Below the pieces are notes generated by a model that was not told where the DNA came from, did no database searches, and was given only the letters and a program-made list of their open reading frames with translations. The translations under genes were made by a program, and so were the position numbers. Positions 8,121 to 17,620 of a stretch of 28,900 nucleotides of DNA are shown here, piece after piece. The number at the start of each line of letters is the position of its first letter. Position 1 is the stretch's first letter. The stretch is from the NCBI GenBank assembly GCA_012522985.1, contig JAAYJJ010000066.1, forward strand, positions 1-28,900, written 5' to 3'. This DNA comes from Aliarcobacter butzleri (GTDB lineage: Bacteria; Campylobacterota; Campylobacteria; Campylobacterales; Arcobacteraceae).

Positions 8121-8441
8121 GTGTTTGAAGGTATAGATTTAAGTAAGATTAATCTTAATGATATTATGAAACAAGCTCAAACTTTAGCTGATCAAGCAAA
8201 AGTTGAAAATGAAAATAAGGTATTTACTTCCAAAAGTGGTGGTGGTATGGTAGAAGTCTCTATCAATGGTAACAATGAGGTAATAGATTTACAAATAGAT
8301 GATAGTTTACTAGAAGATAAAGACTCTTTACAGATACTTTTAATATCGGCTTTTAATGACTGTTTAGCTCAAGCTGATACAAATAGAAAAATGACTGCTA
8401 TGAATATGATGGGTGGATTTAATCCATTTAGTAATAAATAG
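8121..8441 (+). CDS. YbaB/EbfC-family nucleoid-associated protein
   Basis: A 106-residue protein of the YbaB/EbfC family, dimeric DNA-binding proteins found on the nucleoid. The pattern fits: an N-terminal helix ([23 protein letters not shown]), a glycine-rich strand ([24 protein letters not shown]) and a C-terminal helix ending in MMGGFNPF. The start is GTG at 8121 with GGAGAG overlapping the panD stop. In most bacteria ybaB sits with dnaX and recR. Here it lies between panD and ispA, with recR some 19 kb away in the same window. Confidence 0.88.
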   Translation: MFEGIDLSKINLNDIMKQAQTLADQAKVENENKVFTSKSGGGMVEVSINGNNEVIDLQIDDSLLEDKDSLQILLISAFNDCLAQADTNRKMTAMNMMGGFNPFSNK

Positions 8442-8443
8442 AT

Positions 8444-9310
8444 ATGCAAAAAACATTAGAACAATTTGAAGATTATTTAAATAATAATCTTCCTACCTCA
8501 AAAACTTTTCATCCTAATTTTGAACAAGCTTTACAAGATATGCTTATAGCAGGAGGCAAGAGGTTTCGTCCTATGTTGCTTCTTAGTGTAGTAAAAGCAC
8601 TTAATCCAATGCTTATTAAAAACTCATTTTCTGTAGCACTTGCTATAGAGATGCTTCATACTTACTCTTTGATACATGATGATTTACCAGCTATGGATAA
8701 TGCAGATCTAAGAAGGGGAAGAGCTACACTACATAAATCTTTTGATGAAGTAACTGCTATTTTAGTAGGAGATGGGCTAAATACTCAAGCTTTTTATATC
8801 TTAGCAAATGCACCATTATCACATGATGTAAAAATAGATCTTATCAAAACACTTAGTAGTGATGGTGGAATTGAAGGTATGGTAATAGGTCAAGCAATTG
8901 ATTGTTATTTTGAAAAGAAATCTATATCTTTAGAAGAGTTGAAGTTTTTGCATATTCATAAAACTGCTAAACTAATAGCAGCTAGTCTTAAGATGGGGGC
9001 TATTGTATGCTATGCTACAAAAGAGCTTCAAGATAGACTTTATAATTTTGGGATTAATCTTGGATTATTATTTCAAGTGCAAGATGATATTTTGGATATT
9101 TTGCATGATGATAGCCAAGCGGGAAAAACTACAAATAACGATAAAGATAAAAACTCATTTGTCAATCTTTTAGGACTTGATGGGGCTATAGAAGAAGCAA
9201 ATAATTTAGCAAAACTTTGTGAAAGTGAACTTAATAATCTTGATGATACTTTGAAAACTCCACTTTTGGAGCTTTTGAAAATCTATCTATATAGACATAG
9301 AAACAATTGA
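8444..9310 (+). CDS. ispA: Polyprenyl diphosphate synthase (farnesyl/geranylgeranyl type)
   Basis: A 288-residue trans-prenyltransferase that condenses isopentenyl diphosphate with allylic diphosphates. The first aspartate-rich motif DDLPAMD covers residues 79-85 (the bacterial DDxxxxD type) followed by RRG. The second, DDILD, is at 214-218, and GGKRFRP (37-43) binds substrate. The long form of the first motif is typical of farnesyl diphosphate synthases of the IspA type; product length cannot be settled from this. The ATG is two bases after the ybaB stop and has no clear Shine-Dalgarno site, which suggests coupling to ybaB translation. Confidence 0.93.
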   Translation: MQKTLEQFEDYLNNNLPTSKTFHPNFEQALQDMLIAGGKRFRPMLLLSVVKALNPMLIKNSFSVALAIEMLHTYSLIHDDLPAMDNADLRRGRATLHKSFDEVTAILVGDGLNTQAFYILANAPLSHDVKIDLIKTLSSDGGIEGMVIGQAIDCYFEKKSISLEELKFLHIHKTAKLIAASLKMGAIVCYATKELQDRLYNFGINLGLLFQVQDDILDILHDDSQAGKTTNNDKDKNSFVNLLGLDGAIEEANNLAKLCESELNNLDDTLKTPLLELLKIYLYRHRNN

Positions 9311-9330
9311 GCCAATTGGACTCATATATC

Positions 9331-9359
9331 TTGACAAAAAACAAAAATTTTACTATAAT
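9331..9359 (+). promoter_or_regulatory. Consensus sigma-70 promoter of groES-groEL
   Basis: TTGACA (9331-9336), a 17-base spacer and TATAAT (9354-9359), a perfect consensus. The CIRCE operator begins two bases after the -10 box. An AAGGAG ribosome binding site (9404-9409) precedes the groES ATG. Confidence 0.92.
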
Positions 9360-9360
9360 T

Positions 9361-9387
9361 TTGGCACTCATTTTCTATGAGTGCTAG
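9361..9387 (+). promoter_or_regulatory. CIRCE operator (HrcA binding site)
   Basis: TTGGCACTC (9361-9369), nine bases, then GAGTGCTAG (9379-9387). This matches the CIRCE inverted repeat TTAGCACTC-N9-GAGTGCTAA except for the third base of the left arm and the last of the right. It covers the expected transcription start of groES, so HrcA bound here would block the operon until heat shock. hrcA itself is not in this window. Confidence 0.93.
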
Positions 9388-9414
9388 ATATAATAAATTA
9401 TCCAAGGAGAAAAA

Positions 9415-9675
9415 ATGAATTTTCAACCATTAGGTGAGAGAGTTTTAGTAAAAAGAGTAGAAGAAGAGAACAAAACAGCAAGTGGTATAATCATACCAGA
9501 TAATGCAAAAGAGAAGCCTCAAAGAGGTGAAGTAGTAGCAATTAGCTCTAAAATAGAGGAGATTGCAGTTGGTAATAAGGTAGTATTTGGTAAATATAGT
9601 GGAACTGAGATATCAATAGATGGTGTAGATTATTTGGTTTTAGAAGAAAAAGATATTTTAGGTGTAATAAAATAA
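9415..9675 (+). CDS. groES: Co-chaperonin GroES (Hsp10)
   Basis: An 86-residue co-chaperonin, the heptameric lid of GroEL. The start [21 protein letters not shown], the mobile-loop region with [22 protein letters not shown], and the end [15 protein letters not shown] are all typical. It is slightly shorter than E. coli GroES (97). Strong AAGGAG ribosome binding site. groEL follows nine bases after the stop, and the pair is under CIRCE control. Confidence 0.98.
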   Translation: MNFQPLGERVLVKRVEEENKTASGIIIPDNAKEKPQRGEVVAISSKIEEIAVGNKVVFGKYSGTEISIDGVDYLVLEEKDILGVIK

Positions 9676-11322
<1,647 letters not shown>

Positions 11323-11330
11323 TCATCTTT

Positions 11331-11362
11331 TAAGAAGTAAGGTAGCTTTACCTTACTTCTTA
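11331..11362. terminator. Bidirectional terminator hairpin between groEL and the cytochrome gene
   Basis: TAAGAAGTAAGGTA (11331-11344) and its exact complement TACCTTACTTCTTA (11349-11362) enclose a GCTT loop, a 14-base-pair perfect stem between convergent genes. Tails are AT-rich but lack a long T run on either strand. Confidence 0.75.
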
Positions 11363-11374
11363 TATAGATTAGAG

Positions 11375-12067
11375 TTATTTAACGATCAAATCAGCCATAG
11401 CTTTAAATTCATCTTCACTCATACCTTTTACATTACCAACCATAATAGATTTCATAGCTCCACCATATGTGCCATCTTGATATCCTTTAAGTGAAGCAAC
11501 AAAATCTTCTTTTGTCATATCTTTAATGATTTTTGATTTACCTAAAGCAACTTTTTCACCATTTTTACCATGACAAGCTATACATTTAGAGTATGCTTTT
11601 TGTGCATCTACGCTAGAAACTGCTTCTTCAACTTGTGCTGTTATCTCTTCTTTTGTCTCTTCTATAGTTTCTGTAGCTTCACTAACTTGATCTTGGATCT
11701 CTTCTACAACTTCTTGGCTTTGTTCAACTGTATCACTTACATTTTCTTGAACATCATCTACCGTTTCGCTTAGCTCTTGATTAGTATCTTCTGCTAGATT
11801 GGTGATTTCATCTAAAGCTGCTATAGCCTCATCTGAAACCTCTTCTATAACTTCTTCACTAGTAGCCACTAGATCATTTGCAGCTTGTTCTACTTGGCTT
11901 ACTACATCTTCTTTTGGTGTTACGGCTTGAACTTGTTGAGAAGCTTGTTGAGTTTGAGTAGAGCTTTTGTTCTCTTCTGTGTTTCCACAACCACTAAATA
12001 TCAGTGTTGCAGCCACTGATCCTAGTATAAAATATTTACTTTTTTTAATTAAATTTGTTTTTGTCAT
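11375..12067 (-). CDS. Lipoprotein cytochrome c (class I) on a long acidic stalk
   Basis: A 230-residue protein with three parts. Residues 1-27 are a basic, hydrophobic signal ending in LIFSGC, a lipobox that would lipidate Cys27. Residues 28 to about 155 are highly acidic and made of Glu, Gln, Val, Ser and Thr in heptad-like order, without Pro or Gly runs, suggesting a helical or coiled-coil spacer. Residues 156-230 are a small cytochrome c553-like domain with haem motif CIACH (162-166), GKNGE after it, and methionines in the C-terminal part as candidate axial ligands. It is therefore a membrane-anchored periplasmic electron carrier that can reach away from the membrane. It is a single gene between groEL (convergent) and fliP (divergent). 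AAAGGG precedes the ATG. Confidence 0.87.
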   Translation of the reverse strand: MTKTNLIKKSKYFILGSVAATLIFSGCGNTEENKSSTQTQQASQQVQAVTPKEDVVSQVEQAANDLVATSEEVIEEVSDEAIAALDEITNLAEDTNQELSETVDDVQENVSDTVEQSQEVVEEIQDQVSEATETIEETKEEITAQVEEAVSSVDAQKAYSKCIACHGKNGEKVALGKSKIIKDMTKEDFVASLKGYQDGTYGGAMKSIMVGNVKGMSEDEFKAMADLIVK

Positions 12068-12092
12068 AAATACCCTTTTTTTAATATTAATC

Positions 12093-12101
12093 TGCTATAA
12101 T
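12093..12101 (+). promoter_or_regulatory. Extended -10 promoter of fliP
   Basis: TGCTATAAT (12093-12101) is an extended -10 box (TGnTATAAT) about 37 bases ahead of the GTG start of fliP. No sigma-54 (GG-N10-GC) or sigma-28 signal is apparent. AAGG at 12128-12131 is the ribosome binding site. Confidence 0.55.
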
Positions 12102-12137
12102 AACATCTATTATCTAAAAGTTTATTTAAGGTAAAGA

Positions 12138-12866
12138 GTGAGATATTTTATTTTATTATTTATTATGGCTTCTTTTTTATTCTCAGCTGATAACGCACCT
12201 ATGATAAACTTATCAGTTGCATCTATAGAAGAACCAGCTCAATTTGTAAAAACAATCAACATAGCAATACTACTTGCTTTGATGGTTTTAGCACCAACAC
12301 TGCTTTTGATGGTAACTAGTTTTACTAGAACTGTTATTGTGTTGTCACTACTTAGACAAGCTATGGGTTTACAACAAACTCCACCAGCTCAAGTAATTAT
12401 ATCATTAGCATTGATAATGACTGCTTTTATTATGGAACCATATGCAAAAGTTGCTTATGAAGACTCTATCAAGCCATATATGGCTGAAGAGATAAACTAT
12501 GAAGTAGCTATAGAAAATGGTATTAAGCCTTTTAAAGAATTTATGATTAAAAACACTAGGGAGTCGGATTTAGCACTTTTTTATAGAATCAAAAAAGAGC
12601 CTAATCCTGCTAATATTGATGATGTAAAGATGACTATTTTAATGCCTGCTTTTATAGTAAGTGAGCTTAGAACTGCTTTTGAGATAGGATTTTTGATATT
12701 TTTACCATTTTTAGTTATAGATATAATAGTTGCTTCTATTTTGATGAGTCTAGGTATGATGATGTTACCCCCTGTTATGATTTCACTACCTATAAAAATA
12801 ATCTTTTTTATAGTAATAGATGGATGGCCACTTATTATAGGGAACTTAGCTCAAAGTTTTAAATAA
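12138..12866 (+). CDS. fliP: Flagellar export-gate protein FliP
   Basis: A 242-residue inner-membrane component of the flagellar type III export gate; in the family five copies form the core pore with FliQ and FliR. It starts at a GTG with a cleavable signal peptide (about residues 1-17, ending FLFSA), as FliP proteins do. Signature segments are SFTRTVIVLSLLRQAMGLQQTPP followed by a membrane span, the periplasmic stretch around residues 85-160, and LMPAFIVSELRTAFEIGF followed by two more spans. No other structural flagellar gene is adjacent except the regulator fliW downstream, which is usual for the scattered flagellar genes of Campylobacterota. Confidence 0.96.
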   Translation: MRYFILLFIMASFLFSADNAPMINLSVASIEEPAQFVKTINIAILLALMVLAPTLLLMVTSFTRTVIVLSLLRQAMGLQQTPPAQVIISLALIMTAFIMEPYAKVAYEDSIKPYMAEEINYEVAIENGIKPFKEFMIKNTRESDLALFYRIKKEPNPANIDDVKMTILMPAFIVSELRTAFEIGFLIFLPFLVIDIIVASILMSLGMMMLPPVMISLPIKIIFFIVIDGWPLIIGNLAQSFK

Positions 12867-12913
12867 AATTTTATATAAATAGTGTTTTTGCTAAATAATT
12901 TATATAATAACAC

Positions 12914-12942
12914 TTGATATTTTTTATTTACTTTGCTATAAT
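12914..12942 (+). promoter_or_regulatory. fliW promoter
   Basis: TTGATA (12914-12919), a 17-base spacer and TATAAT (12937-12942) preceded by TGC, giving an extended -10 box. The 105-base gap after fliP otherwise holds AT-rich sequence with a weak AGTGTT/AACACT pairing. Confidence 0.75.
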
Positions 12943-12974
12943 TAACCTTATTTAAACTAATAAGGAGAGTATTG

Positions 12975-13349
12975 ATGAGTACAAAAGTAAAGTATAGTGT
13001 AAAAAAGCCAATTTATGGTTTTGAAGATATACAAGAAGTTGAGATAGAAAAAAATGATGGAATTACAAGTGTTCTAAATGAAGTAGGTGGAGATGTACAA
13101 ATGACTCTTATCAACGCTTTTATTGATGATGAGCATATTGAAATACCAAGTTCTATTAAAACACTTTTAGATATCAATGATAATACAAATGTATCTATTA
13201 GTTTTGTAGTGGTATTGAATAATTCAGATTTAACAAAATCAGCTATCAATCTTGGTTCACCTATTATTTTCAATGAAGATAATAAAACAATGGCTCAAGT
13301 ATCTATCAATACTGAAATGAGGACTATAGAAAAGTTATTTGAAGTATAA
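12975..13349 (+). CDS. fliW: Flagellar assembly factor FliW (CsrA antagonist)
   Basis: A 124-residue FliW. In Campylobacter and Bacillus FliW binds flagellin and also sequesters CsrA, so that flagellin mRNA is translated only when flagellin is used up. The N-terminal KKPIYGFEDIQEVEIEK, the central TLINAF...EIPSSIKTLLDI and the C-terminal NLGSPIIFNEDNKTMAQVSI match the family pattern. The ATG at 12975 follows AAGGAGAG (12962-12969), so the TTG one codon upstream is not needed. It has its own promoter and is followed by a hairpin shared with mrdA. csrA is not in the window. Confidence 0.92.
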   Translation: MSTKVKYSVKKPIYGFEDIQEVEIEKNDGITSVLNEVGGDVQMTLINAFIDDEHIEIPSSIKTLLDINDNTNVSISFVVVLNNSDLTKSAINLGSPIIFNEDNKTMAQVSINTEMRTIEKLFEV

Positions 13350-13371
13350 GTTTACTTATTTATCTTGATTT

Positions 13372-13403
13372 TATATAAAGTAGTTTTTAAACTACTTTAT
13401 ATA
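13372..13403. terminator. Bidirectional terminator hairpin overlapping the mrdA stop
   Basis: A perfect 15-base-pair palindrome (13372-13386 with 13389-13403). It lies between convergent fliW and mrdA and includes the last three codons and stop of mrdA. Confidence 0.75.
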
Positions 13404-15155
13404 TCCTAGCTCAATAAGTTTTTCATAGATTAAAATAATCTCTTTACTTGTGGCACTTCCACCATATCCACCATGCTCTTTTAGTACAGTTACAGAGTAT
13501 TGAGGGTTGTTATATGGTCCATAACTAGTTGTCCAGGCATGAGATCTTTGATAATGCTCTAGTTCGCTCTCTTTCATTCTTTTTTTCTGCTCTTGAGGTA
13601 TCCCTACAACTTGTGCTGTTCCTGTTTTTGCTGCTAGAGATATATCTATTTTACTTAGACCTTTGGCTGTACCTCTAGGAGAGTGTACTGCTTCATACAT
13701 ACCTTTTCTCATCAACTGAAGATCTTTTTCATCAAAATGTAATTTTTCATGTTTGATATCTGGATTTTTAACAAAATGAGGTGTAGATAAAATACCAGTA
13801 GCAATATATGATGTAAATCTAGATACTTGCAAAGGAGTAGCTAAAAAATAACCTTGTCCTATAGAGGAGTTTATAGTTTCACCTATATACCAAGCTTGGT
13901 TGTATTTGTTTATTTTCCACTCTTTGCTTGGGTTGATGCCTATAAATTCGTTTTGCAAATCTACCCCAGTTTTTTCACCAAAACCTAAAGATTTAAGAGT
14001 TTGGGAGATTTTGTTTATTCCAACTTTTAAGCTACCTTCATAATAAAAAACATCACAACTTTCAGATAATGATTTGACATAATCAGTATGTCCATGTCCA
14101 TCATGTTTCCAACAACGAAATTTTCTATTCCCTACTTGAATACTACCGCTACAATAAGCACCAAAATTTCTACCAAGTCCATTTTCTAAAAATGAAAGTG
14201 CTACACCCATTTTGATAACTGACCCTGGGGGATAGAGTCCATTTATGACTTTGTTTGTAAAAGGGTTATTAAAATCATTTTTCATCTCTTGCCACTGTTT
14301 ATGTGATATCCCTGAGACAAAGATATTATTATCATATTCAGGAAAACTAGCTGCTGCTAGTACTTCACCATTGTTTACATCTTGAACTACCACAACTCCA
14401 CCAGTTCCTTCAAATATCTTGTGGATATATTGTTGTAAGTTGATATCTAAGGTAGTTATTATATCGTTGTTATTTGAAGGCTCTACTACACTAATAAGTT
14501 CTACTTCTTCATTGAGTGCATTTACTTTGATCTCTTTATAACCTAGTGTTCCTTGTAATTGAGTGTTGTATTGTTGTTCTAGTCCAGTTTTACCAATAAT
14601 CCTAGTATGTCTAGTTATTTCATCATTAGCATAATCCAATTTATTTGCTTTTCCAACATATCCTATAATATGTGCTCCTATTTCTTTGTAAGGATAGTAT
14701 CTTTTTGTAGCATCACTAATTTGAAGGTTATTTGTTGAGTTAAATATAGTAAATTTGGGGAAAAATTCATCATAAGGTATAAAATCAACTACTTTTATAT
14801 ACTCATGTCTATATGGTGAGTTTTCTCTTTTATATAAGTCTATTATCTCATCAAAATCATATTGAGGAAAGTGGTAAGAGATAAGTTTTGCTATTTCTTT
14901 AAGCTCTAAAAGCTCTTTATTTGAGTTTAGATGTGGTTTGATACTAAGTGAAAAACCAACATTATTTATAGCTATAGGTATTCCATTTCTATCTCTTATT
15001 ATCCCTCTAGTTGGGGCTTTATATACCTTTTTGATATGATTTTGTCTAGATATCTCTTCATAATATGTATTTGATTTTATTGAGATATTATATACTCTAA
15101 TAAGAATAAGTAACATAATAAAAGATACAAAGTATAATATAATTTTAGTTCTCAT
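13392..15155 (-). CDS. mrdA: Penicillin-binding protein 2 (elongation transpeptidase)
   Basis: A 587-residue class B penicillin-binding protein, the peptidoglycan transpeptidase of the rod-elongation complex. One membrane anchor at residues 5-20 is followed by the dimerisation domain (RGIIRDRNG) and the transpeptidase domain. The catalytic triad motifs are SVIK (Ser312, Lys315) in YPPGSVIKM, SCD in SLSESCDVFYY, and KTG at 510-512. SxD rather than SxN is usual for PBP2. Length fits (E. coli 633). The start overlaps the upstream MreD-like gene by four bases (ATGA). It is the last gene of the long minus-strand run and ends in a hairpin. Confidence 0.96.
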   Translation of the reverse strand: MRTKIILYFVSFIMLLILIRVYNISIKSNTYYEEISRQNHIKKVYKAPTRGIIRDRNGIPIAINNVGFSLSIKPHLNSNKELLELKEIAKLISYHFPQYDFDEIIDLYKRENSPYRHEYIKVVDFIPYDEFFPKFTIFNSTNNLQISDATKRYYPYKEIGAHIIGYVGKANKLDYANDEITRHTRIIGKTGLEQQYNTQLQGTLGYKEIKVNALNEEVELISVVEPSNNNDIITTLDINLQQYIHKIFEGTGGVVVVQDVNNGEVLAAASFPEYDNNIFVSGISHKQWQEMKNDFNNPFTNKVINGLYPPGSVIKMGVALSFLENGLGRNFGAYCSGSIQVGNRKFRCWKHDGHGHTDYVKSLSESCDVFYYEGSLKVGINKISQTLKSLGFGEKTGVDLQNEFIGINPSKEWKINKYNQAWYIGETINSSIGQGYFLATPLQVSRFTSYIATGILSTPHFVKNPDIKHEKLHFDEKDLQLMRKGMYEAVHSPRGTAKGLSKIDISLAAKTGTAQVVGIPQEQKKRMKESELEHYQRSHAWTTSYGPYNNPQYSVTVLKEHGGYGGSATSKEIILIYEKLIELGYIK

Positions 15156-15592
15156 AAAAATAGTCCAATAATTAAAATATCAACTACAATATTGAGCAAT
15201 AAAAATCCTATAGAAAGTAAAAACTCATTTGTAACTAGAAAGTTTATTAATAATATCAATAAATAAAATATTATTGTATCAAATATAATTTTAAATTTAT
15301 CAAATGTAAAAATTCTTTTTATAAAAGGCAATATTATAGTATATAATACAAAAGAGATAATAAATAAAGAAAATATTGCAAAACCTTGAGTTGATTCTAT
15401 AAATAAAAAGCCTATTAATATAATAATCAAAGAGTAGTAGGACTTTTGATCTAAAGACTCTTTTGTAAGATGAAATAAAACTCCAGCCATAGTAAGTGGT
15501 ATAAAATGTACACTACTTAGTAAGTTACTTATTATAACACTTAGAGTTGTAAGTACTATTATAGTTTGAAAACTAAAGACACTTCGTCGCAT
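15152..15592 (-). CDS. MreD-like integral membrane protein ahead of mrdA
   Basis: A 146-residue protein, almost wholly hydrophobic, with about five predicted membrane spans and a basic loop (PFIKRIFTFDKFK, about 89-101). It has no catalytic motif. Size, topology and position directly before PBP2 with a 4-base overlap suggest the MreD role in the elongation complex; sequence similarity to MreD is too weak to assert by eye. I recall an unnamed membrane protein at the same place in Campylobacter (between engB and the PBP2 gene). The ATG at 15592 lies 34 bases inside the GNAT gene and has a poor ribosome binding site, so the exact start is uncertain. Confidence 0.7.
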   Translation of the reverse strand: MRRSVFSFQTIIVLTTLSVIISNLLSSVHFIPLTMAGVLFHLTKESLDQKSYYSLIIILIGFLFIESTQGFAIFSLFIISFVLYTIILPFIKRIFTFDKFKIIFDTIIFYLLILLINFLVTNEFLLSIGFLLLNIVVDILIIGLFL

Positions 15593-16023
15593 ATTGGAAA
15601 ATGTTTACATCTTATACAATCAGCCCAAATTTTATGTTCTGGTATAGACTCTTTTGGAATCTCTTTAAAGCCTAAATATAAAAATAGTTCTTTGTGATAA
15701 GTAAGGGTTAAAACCTCTTTTAAGCCTAGCATACTAGCTTCATTTAAGGCACTTTTTACCAAAGCCCTACCTATGCCTTTGTTTCTATGACTTTCTTTAA
15801 CAATAAGACTTCTTACTTCAGCTAAGCTAGTAGAGTGTATATGTAAAGCAACAAAACCAACTATTTGTTCACCATCTTTTGCTAATATATAAGATCTTAT
15901 AGTAGTAGCCATTTCATCGGCACTTCTATATAGGATTAAACCTTTTTCTACTTCAGGCTCTACAAGAGTTTGCATATCTTTTATATCATAAACCAAAGGT
16001 TTAGAGTATTTGATAGTATTCAT
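15559..16023 (-). CDS. GNAT acetyltransferase, short N-acetylglutamate synthase-like
   Basis: About 154 residues from the ATG at 16023, which follows the engB stop by one base and has GGTGA as ribosome binding site. TTG and GTG codons upstream would add four residues. A GNAT fold is clear: VGFVALHIHS, then the acetyl-CoA loop VKESHRNKGIGRALV, and the YHKELFLYLGFKEIP strand-helix. The C-terminal WADCIRCKHFPICDEVSL, with three cysteines, matches the short stand-alone N-acetylglutamate synthases that make the first arginine intermediate. The substrate is inferred from that tail. It sits inside an envelope gene cluster, with no arginine gene beside it. Confidence 0.8.
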   Translation of the reverse strand: MNTIKYSKPLVYDIKDMQTLVEPEVEKGLILYRSADEMATTIRSYILAKDGEQIVGFVALHIHSTSLAEVRSLIVKESHRNKGIGRALVKSALNEASMLGLKEVLTLTYHKELFLYLGFKEIPKESIPEHKIWADCIRCKHFPICDEVSLVFKL

Positions 16024-16024
16024 A

Positions 16025-16621
16025 TTATTCACCAAATAAATAAGATGTTATTTTGTTTGTTAGTTCAGTAATACCTTTTTGTTTTAGGTTGGTTATAAAT
16101 ACTCCATCTGGGTATTTTGATCTTAGTTTTGATAGTTCATTTTGTTTTAATTTATCTATCTTTGTAAAAGCATTTATGATGATTTGATCACCTTTTTTGA
16201 TATGATTTAAAAACTCATCAACACTTTTATCTATCTCTAAATCAGGATGTCTAGAGTCTATTAGATGTATAAAAACTCTTAAACTCTCTCTTTGGTATAA
16301 AAAATCTGTTAGATGTTTTTCCCAATCTTCTTTAAGACTTTTGGATACTTTTGCATATCCAAAGCCTGGTAAATCCACAAATCTTGCTTTAAAGATATTA
16401 TCTTCTTCGTTTTTGAATTTAATATCAAAAAAATTAATAAGTTTTGTTTTACCAGGAGTAGAAGATGATTTTGCCAAAGATTTTCTATTTGTAAGGCTAT
16501 TTAGTAGTGAGCTTTTACCTACATTACTTCTACCCAAAAAAGCAACTTCAGTTATATCTGGAGAAGGAGACTCCTTTATAGAAGTAGCTGATGTTAAAAA
16601 TTGTGCATCTATTATTTTCAT
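16025..16621 (-). CDS. engB: GTP-binding protein EngB (YsxC)
   Basis: A 198-residue TRAFAC-class GTPase needed for assembly of the large ribosomal subunit in other bacteria. The P-loop GRSNVGKS is at residues 30-37. G2 falls in STPGKTKLINFF, G3 is DLPGFGYAKV, and G4 is TKIDKL, all standard for EngB. Length is normal. The start overlaps lptA by four bases (ATGA) and the end is one base from the GNAT start, so it is translated as part of the envelope operon. This gene order (lptA-engB) is conserved in Campylobacterota as far as I recall. Confidence 0.96.
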   Translation of the reverse strand: MKIIDAQFLTSATSIKESPSPDITEVAFLGRSNVGKSSLLNSLTNRKSLAKSSSTPGKTKLINFFDIKFKNEEDNIFKARFVDLPGFGYAKVSKSLKEDWEKHLTDFLYQRESLRVFIHLIDSRHPDLEIDKSVDEFLNHIKKGDQIIINAFTKIDKLKQNELSKLRSKYPDGVFITNLKQKGITELTNKITSYLFGE

Positions 16622-17103
16622 TGTTTTTCTTTATTTGTATCTTGAAGTTTCATCATAAATCTAACAGGTTTACTCTCTTTTCCAACAACTTTTGCTTGAG
16701 CAGTTATCTCATCTAAATAGATCTCTTCACCATAGAGTATTCTACCATCAGTTTTTTCTTCAAGGTAGCCATTACCAAAAATAGTATATCTATTTTTAAA
16801 AGGTTCATATATAACAGTATCACCTTTTCCATAATATACTTTATCGTTAGAGTAAACATTAAAATCAACATTACCAGTAGCAGTATATTTTTCTGGAGTT
16901 TGTTGGTTTTGATTATCTTTTATCATATTTACAACCAATTTATCACAGTTGAGTTTATCTTCTATTTTAGTAACTTTTACATTTCCTGTAAAAATAGCTA
17001 CTCCTTTTTGATCATCTGCTTCAAAAAAGTTAGAATCTATAATCAGCTGATTATCGGCAAAGAGTGTTGAACATAGTATAAAAAAGAGTATAAGATACTT
17101 CAC
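16618..17103 (-). CDS. lptA: LPS-transport periplasmic bridge protein LptA (OstA-like)
   Basis: A 161-residue periplasmic protein with a signal peptide ending about residue 16 (STLFA). The OstA/LptA beta-strand pattern is visible: DSNFFEADDQKGVAIFTGNVKVTK, then YTATGNVDFNV, then GKGDTVIYEPFKNRYTIFGN. LptA polymers form the bridge that carries lipopolysaccharide from LptBFGC to the outer-membrane LptDE. lptC lies immediately upstream (one base gap) and engB overlaps the end by four bases. lptB, F and G are not in the window. Confidence 0.9.
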   Translation of the reverse strand: MKYLILFFILCSTLFADNQLIIDSNFFEADDQKGVAIFTGNVKVTKIEDKLNCDKLVVNMIKDNQNQQTPEKYTATGNVDFNVYSNDKVYYGKGDTVIYEPFKNRYTIFGNGYLEEKTDGRILYGEEIYLDEITAQAKVVGKESKPVRFMMKLQDTNKEKQ

Positions 17104-17104
17104 C

Positions 17105-17620
17105 TTAATCCTTTAGATTTATATTAAATATTGTATTTTTTGCTTGTATAAAATAGTTATCTTTTGTAAGAAAACTATCTCCTTGAATCGTATGCTTATA
17201 ATAAAATCCACTAAAAGCTGTGTTATTATAAGCTTCTTTGTTTTTAGTATTATAGTACGCTTCTTCTGTTTTCAAGCTTATAAAATCATCTCTATAAAAC
17301 TCTACATTATCTCTAAAAGTAATAATATCTAACTCTTTTAGAGCATAATCTGAATGTATTGTATCAAAAATAGTATTATTACTTGTTTTAATAGTAGCTT
17401 TTATATCAAAAGCCTCCTCTTTTGTTGGATAAAAAAGAGTCTCTTTTGCTTCTACTATCCTTTGTAAACCATCTTTTGAGATAGTATATAATTTGGAGTT
17501 ATCAAAGATAAAGTTTGGCTTTTCCTCTTTATTTGACTCTTCATTTTTACTACTATTTCCAATAAAAAGTGTTGTTATAGAGAGTATAAAAATAGAAAAA
17601 ATAAAATATCTTATAGCCAT
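17105..17620 (-). CDS. lptC: LptC-like LPS export protein
   Basis: A 171-residue protein with one N-terminal membrane span (about 4-20) and a periplasmic part. The latter shows the beta-rich LptC pattern, with NSKLYTISKDGLQRIVEAKE, then YPTKEEAFDIKATIKTSNN and a series of short strands ending in YYKHTIQGDSFLTKDNYFIQAKN. Sequence conservation in LptC is low, so the call rests on topology, size (E. coli 191) and position between kdsC and lptA, exactly as in the yrbI-yrbK-yrbN order of E. coli. The ATG overlaps the kdsC end by ten bases. Confidence 0.83.
   Translation of the reverse strand: MAIRYFIFSIFILSITTLFIGNSSKNEESNKEEKPNFIFDNSKLYTISKDGLQRIVEAKETLFYPTKEEAFDIKATIKTSNNTIFDTIHSDYALKELDIITFRDNVEFYRDDFISLKTEEAYYNTKNKEAYNNTAFSGFYYKHTIQGDSFLTKDNYFIQAKNTIFNINLKD

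Noticed and set aside
9308..9325. CCAATTGG palindrome between ispA and groES
   Set aside because: Only an 8-base core with imperfect flanks and no T run; too short to call a terminator or operator beside a clear CIRCE site.
12884..12915. AGTGTT/AACACT pairing after fliP as a terminator
   Set aside because: Only six pairs with a long AT loop, and it overlaps the -35 of the fliW promoter; not convincing.
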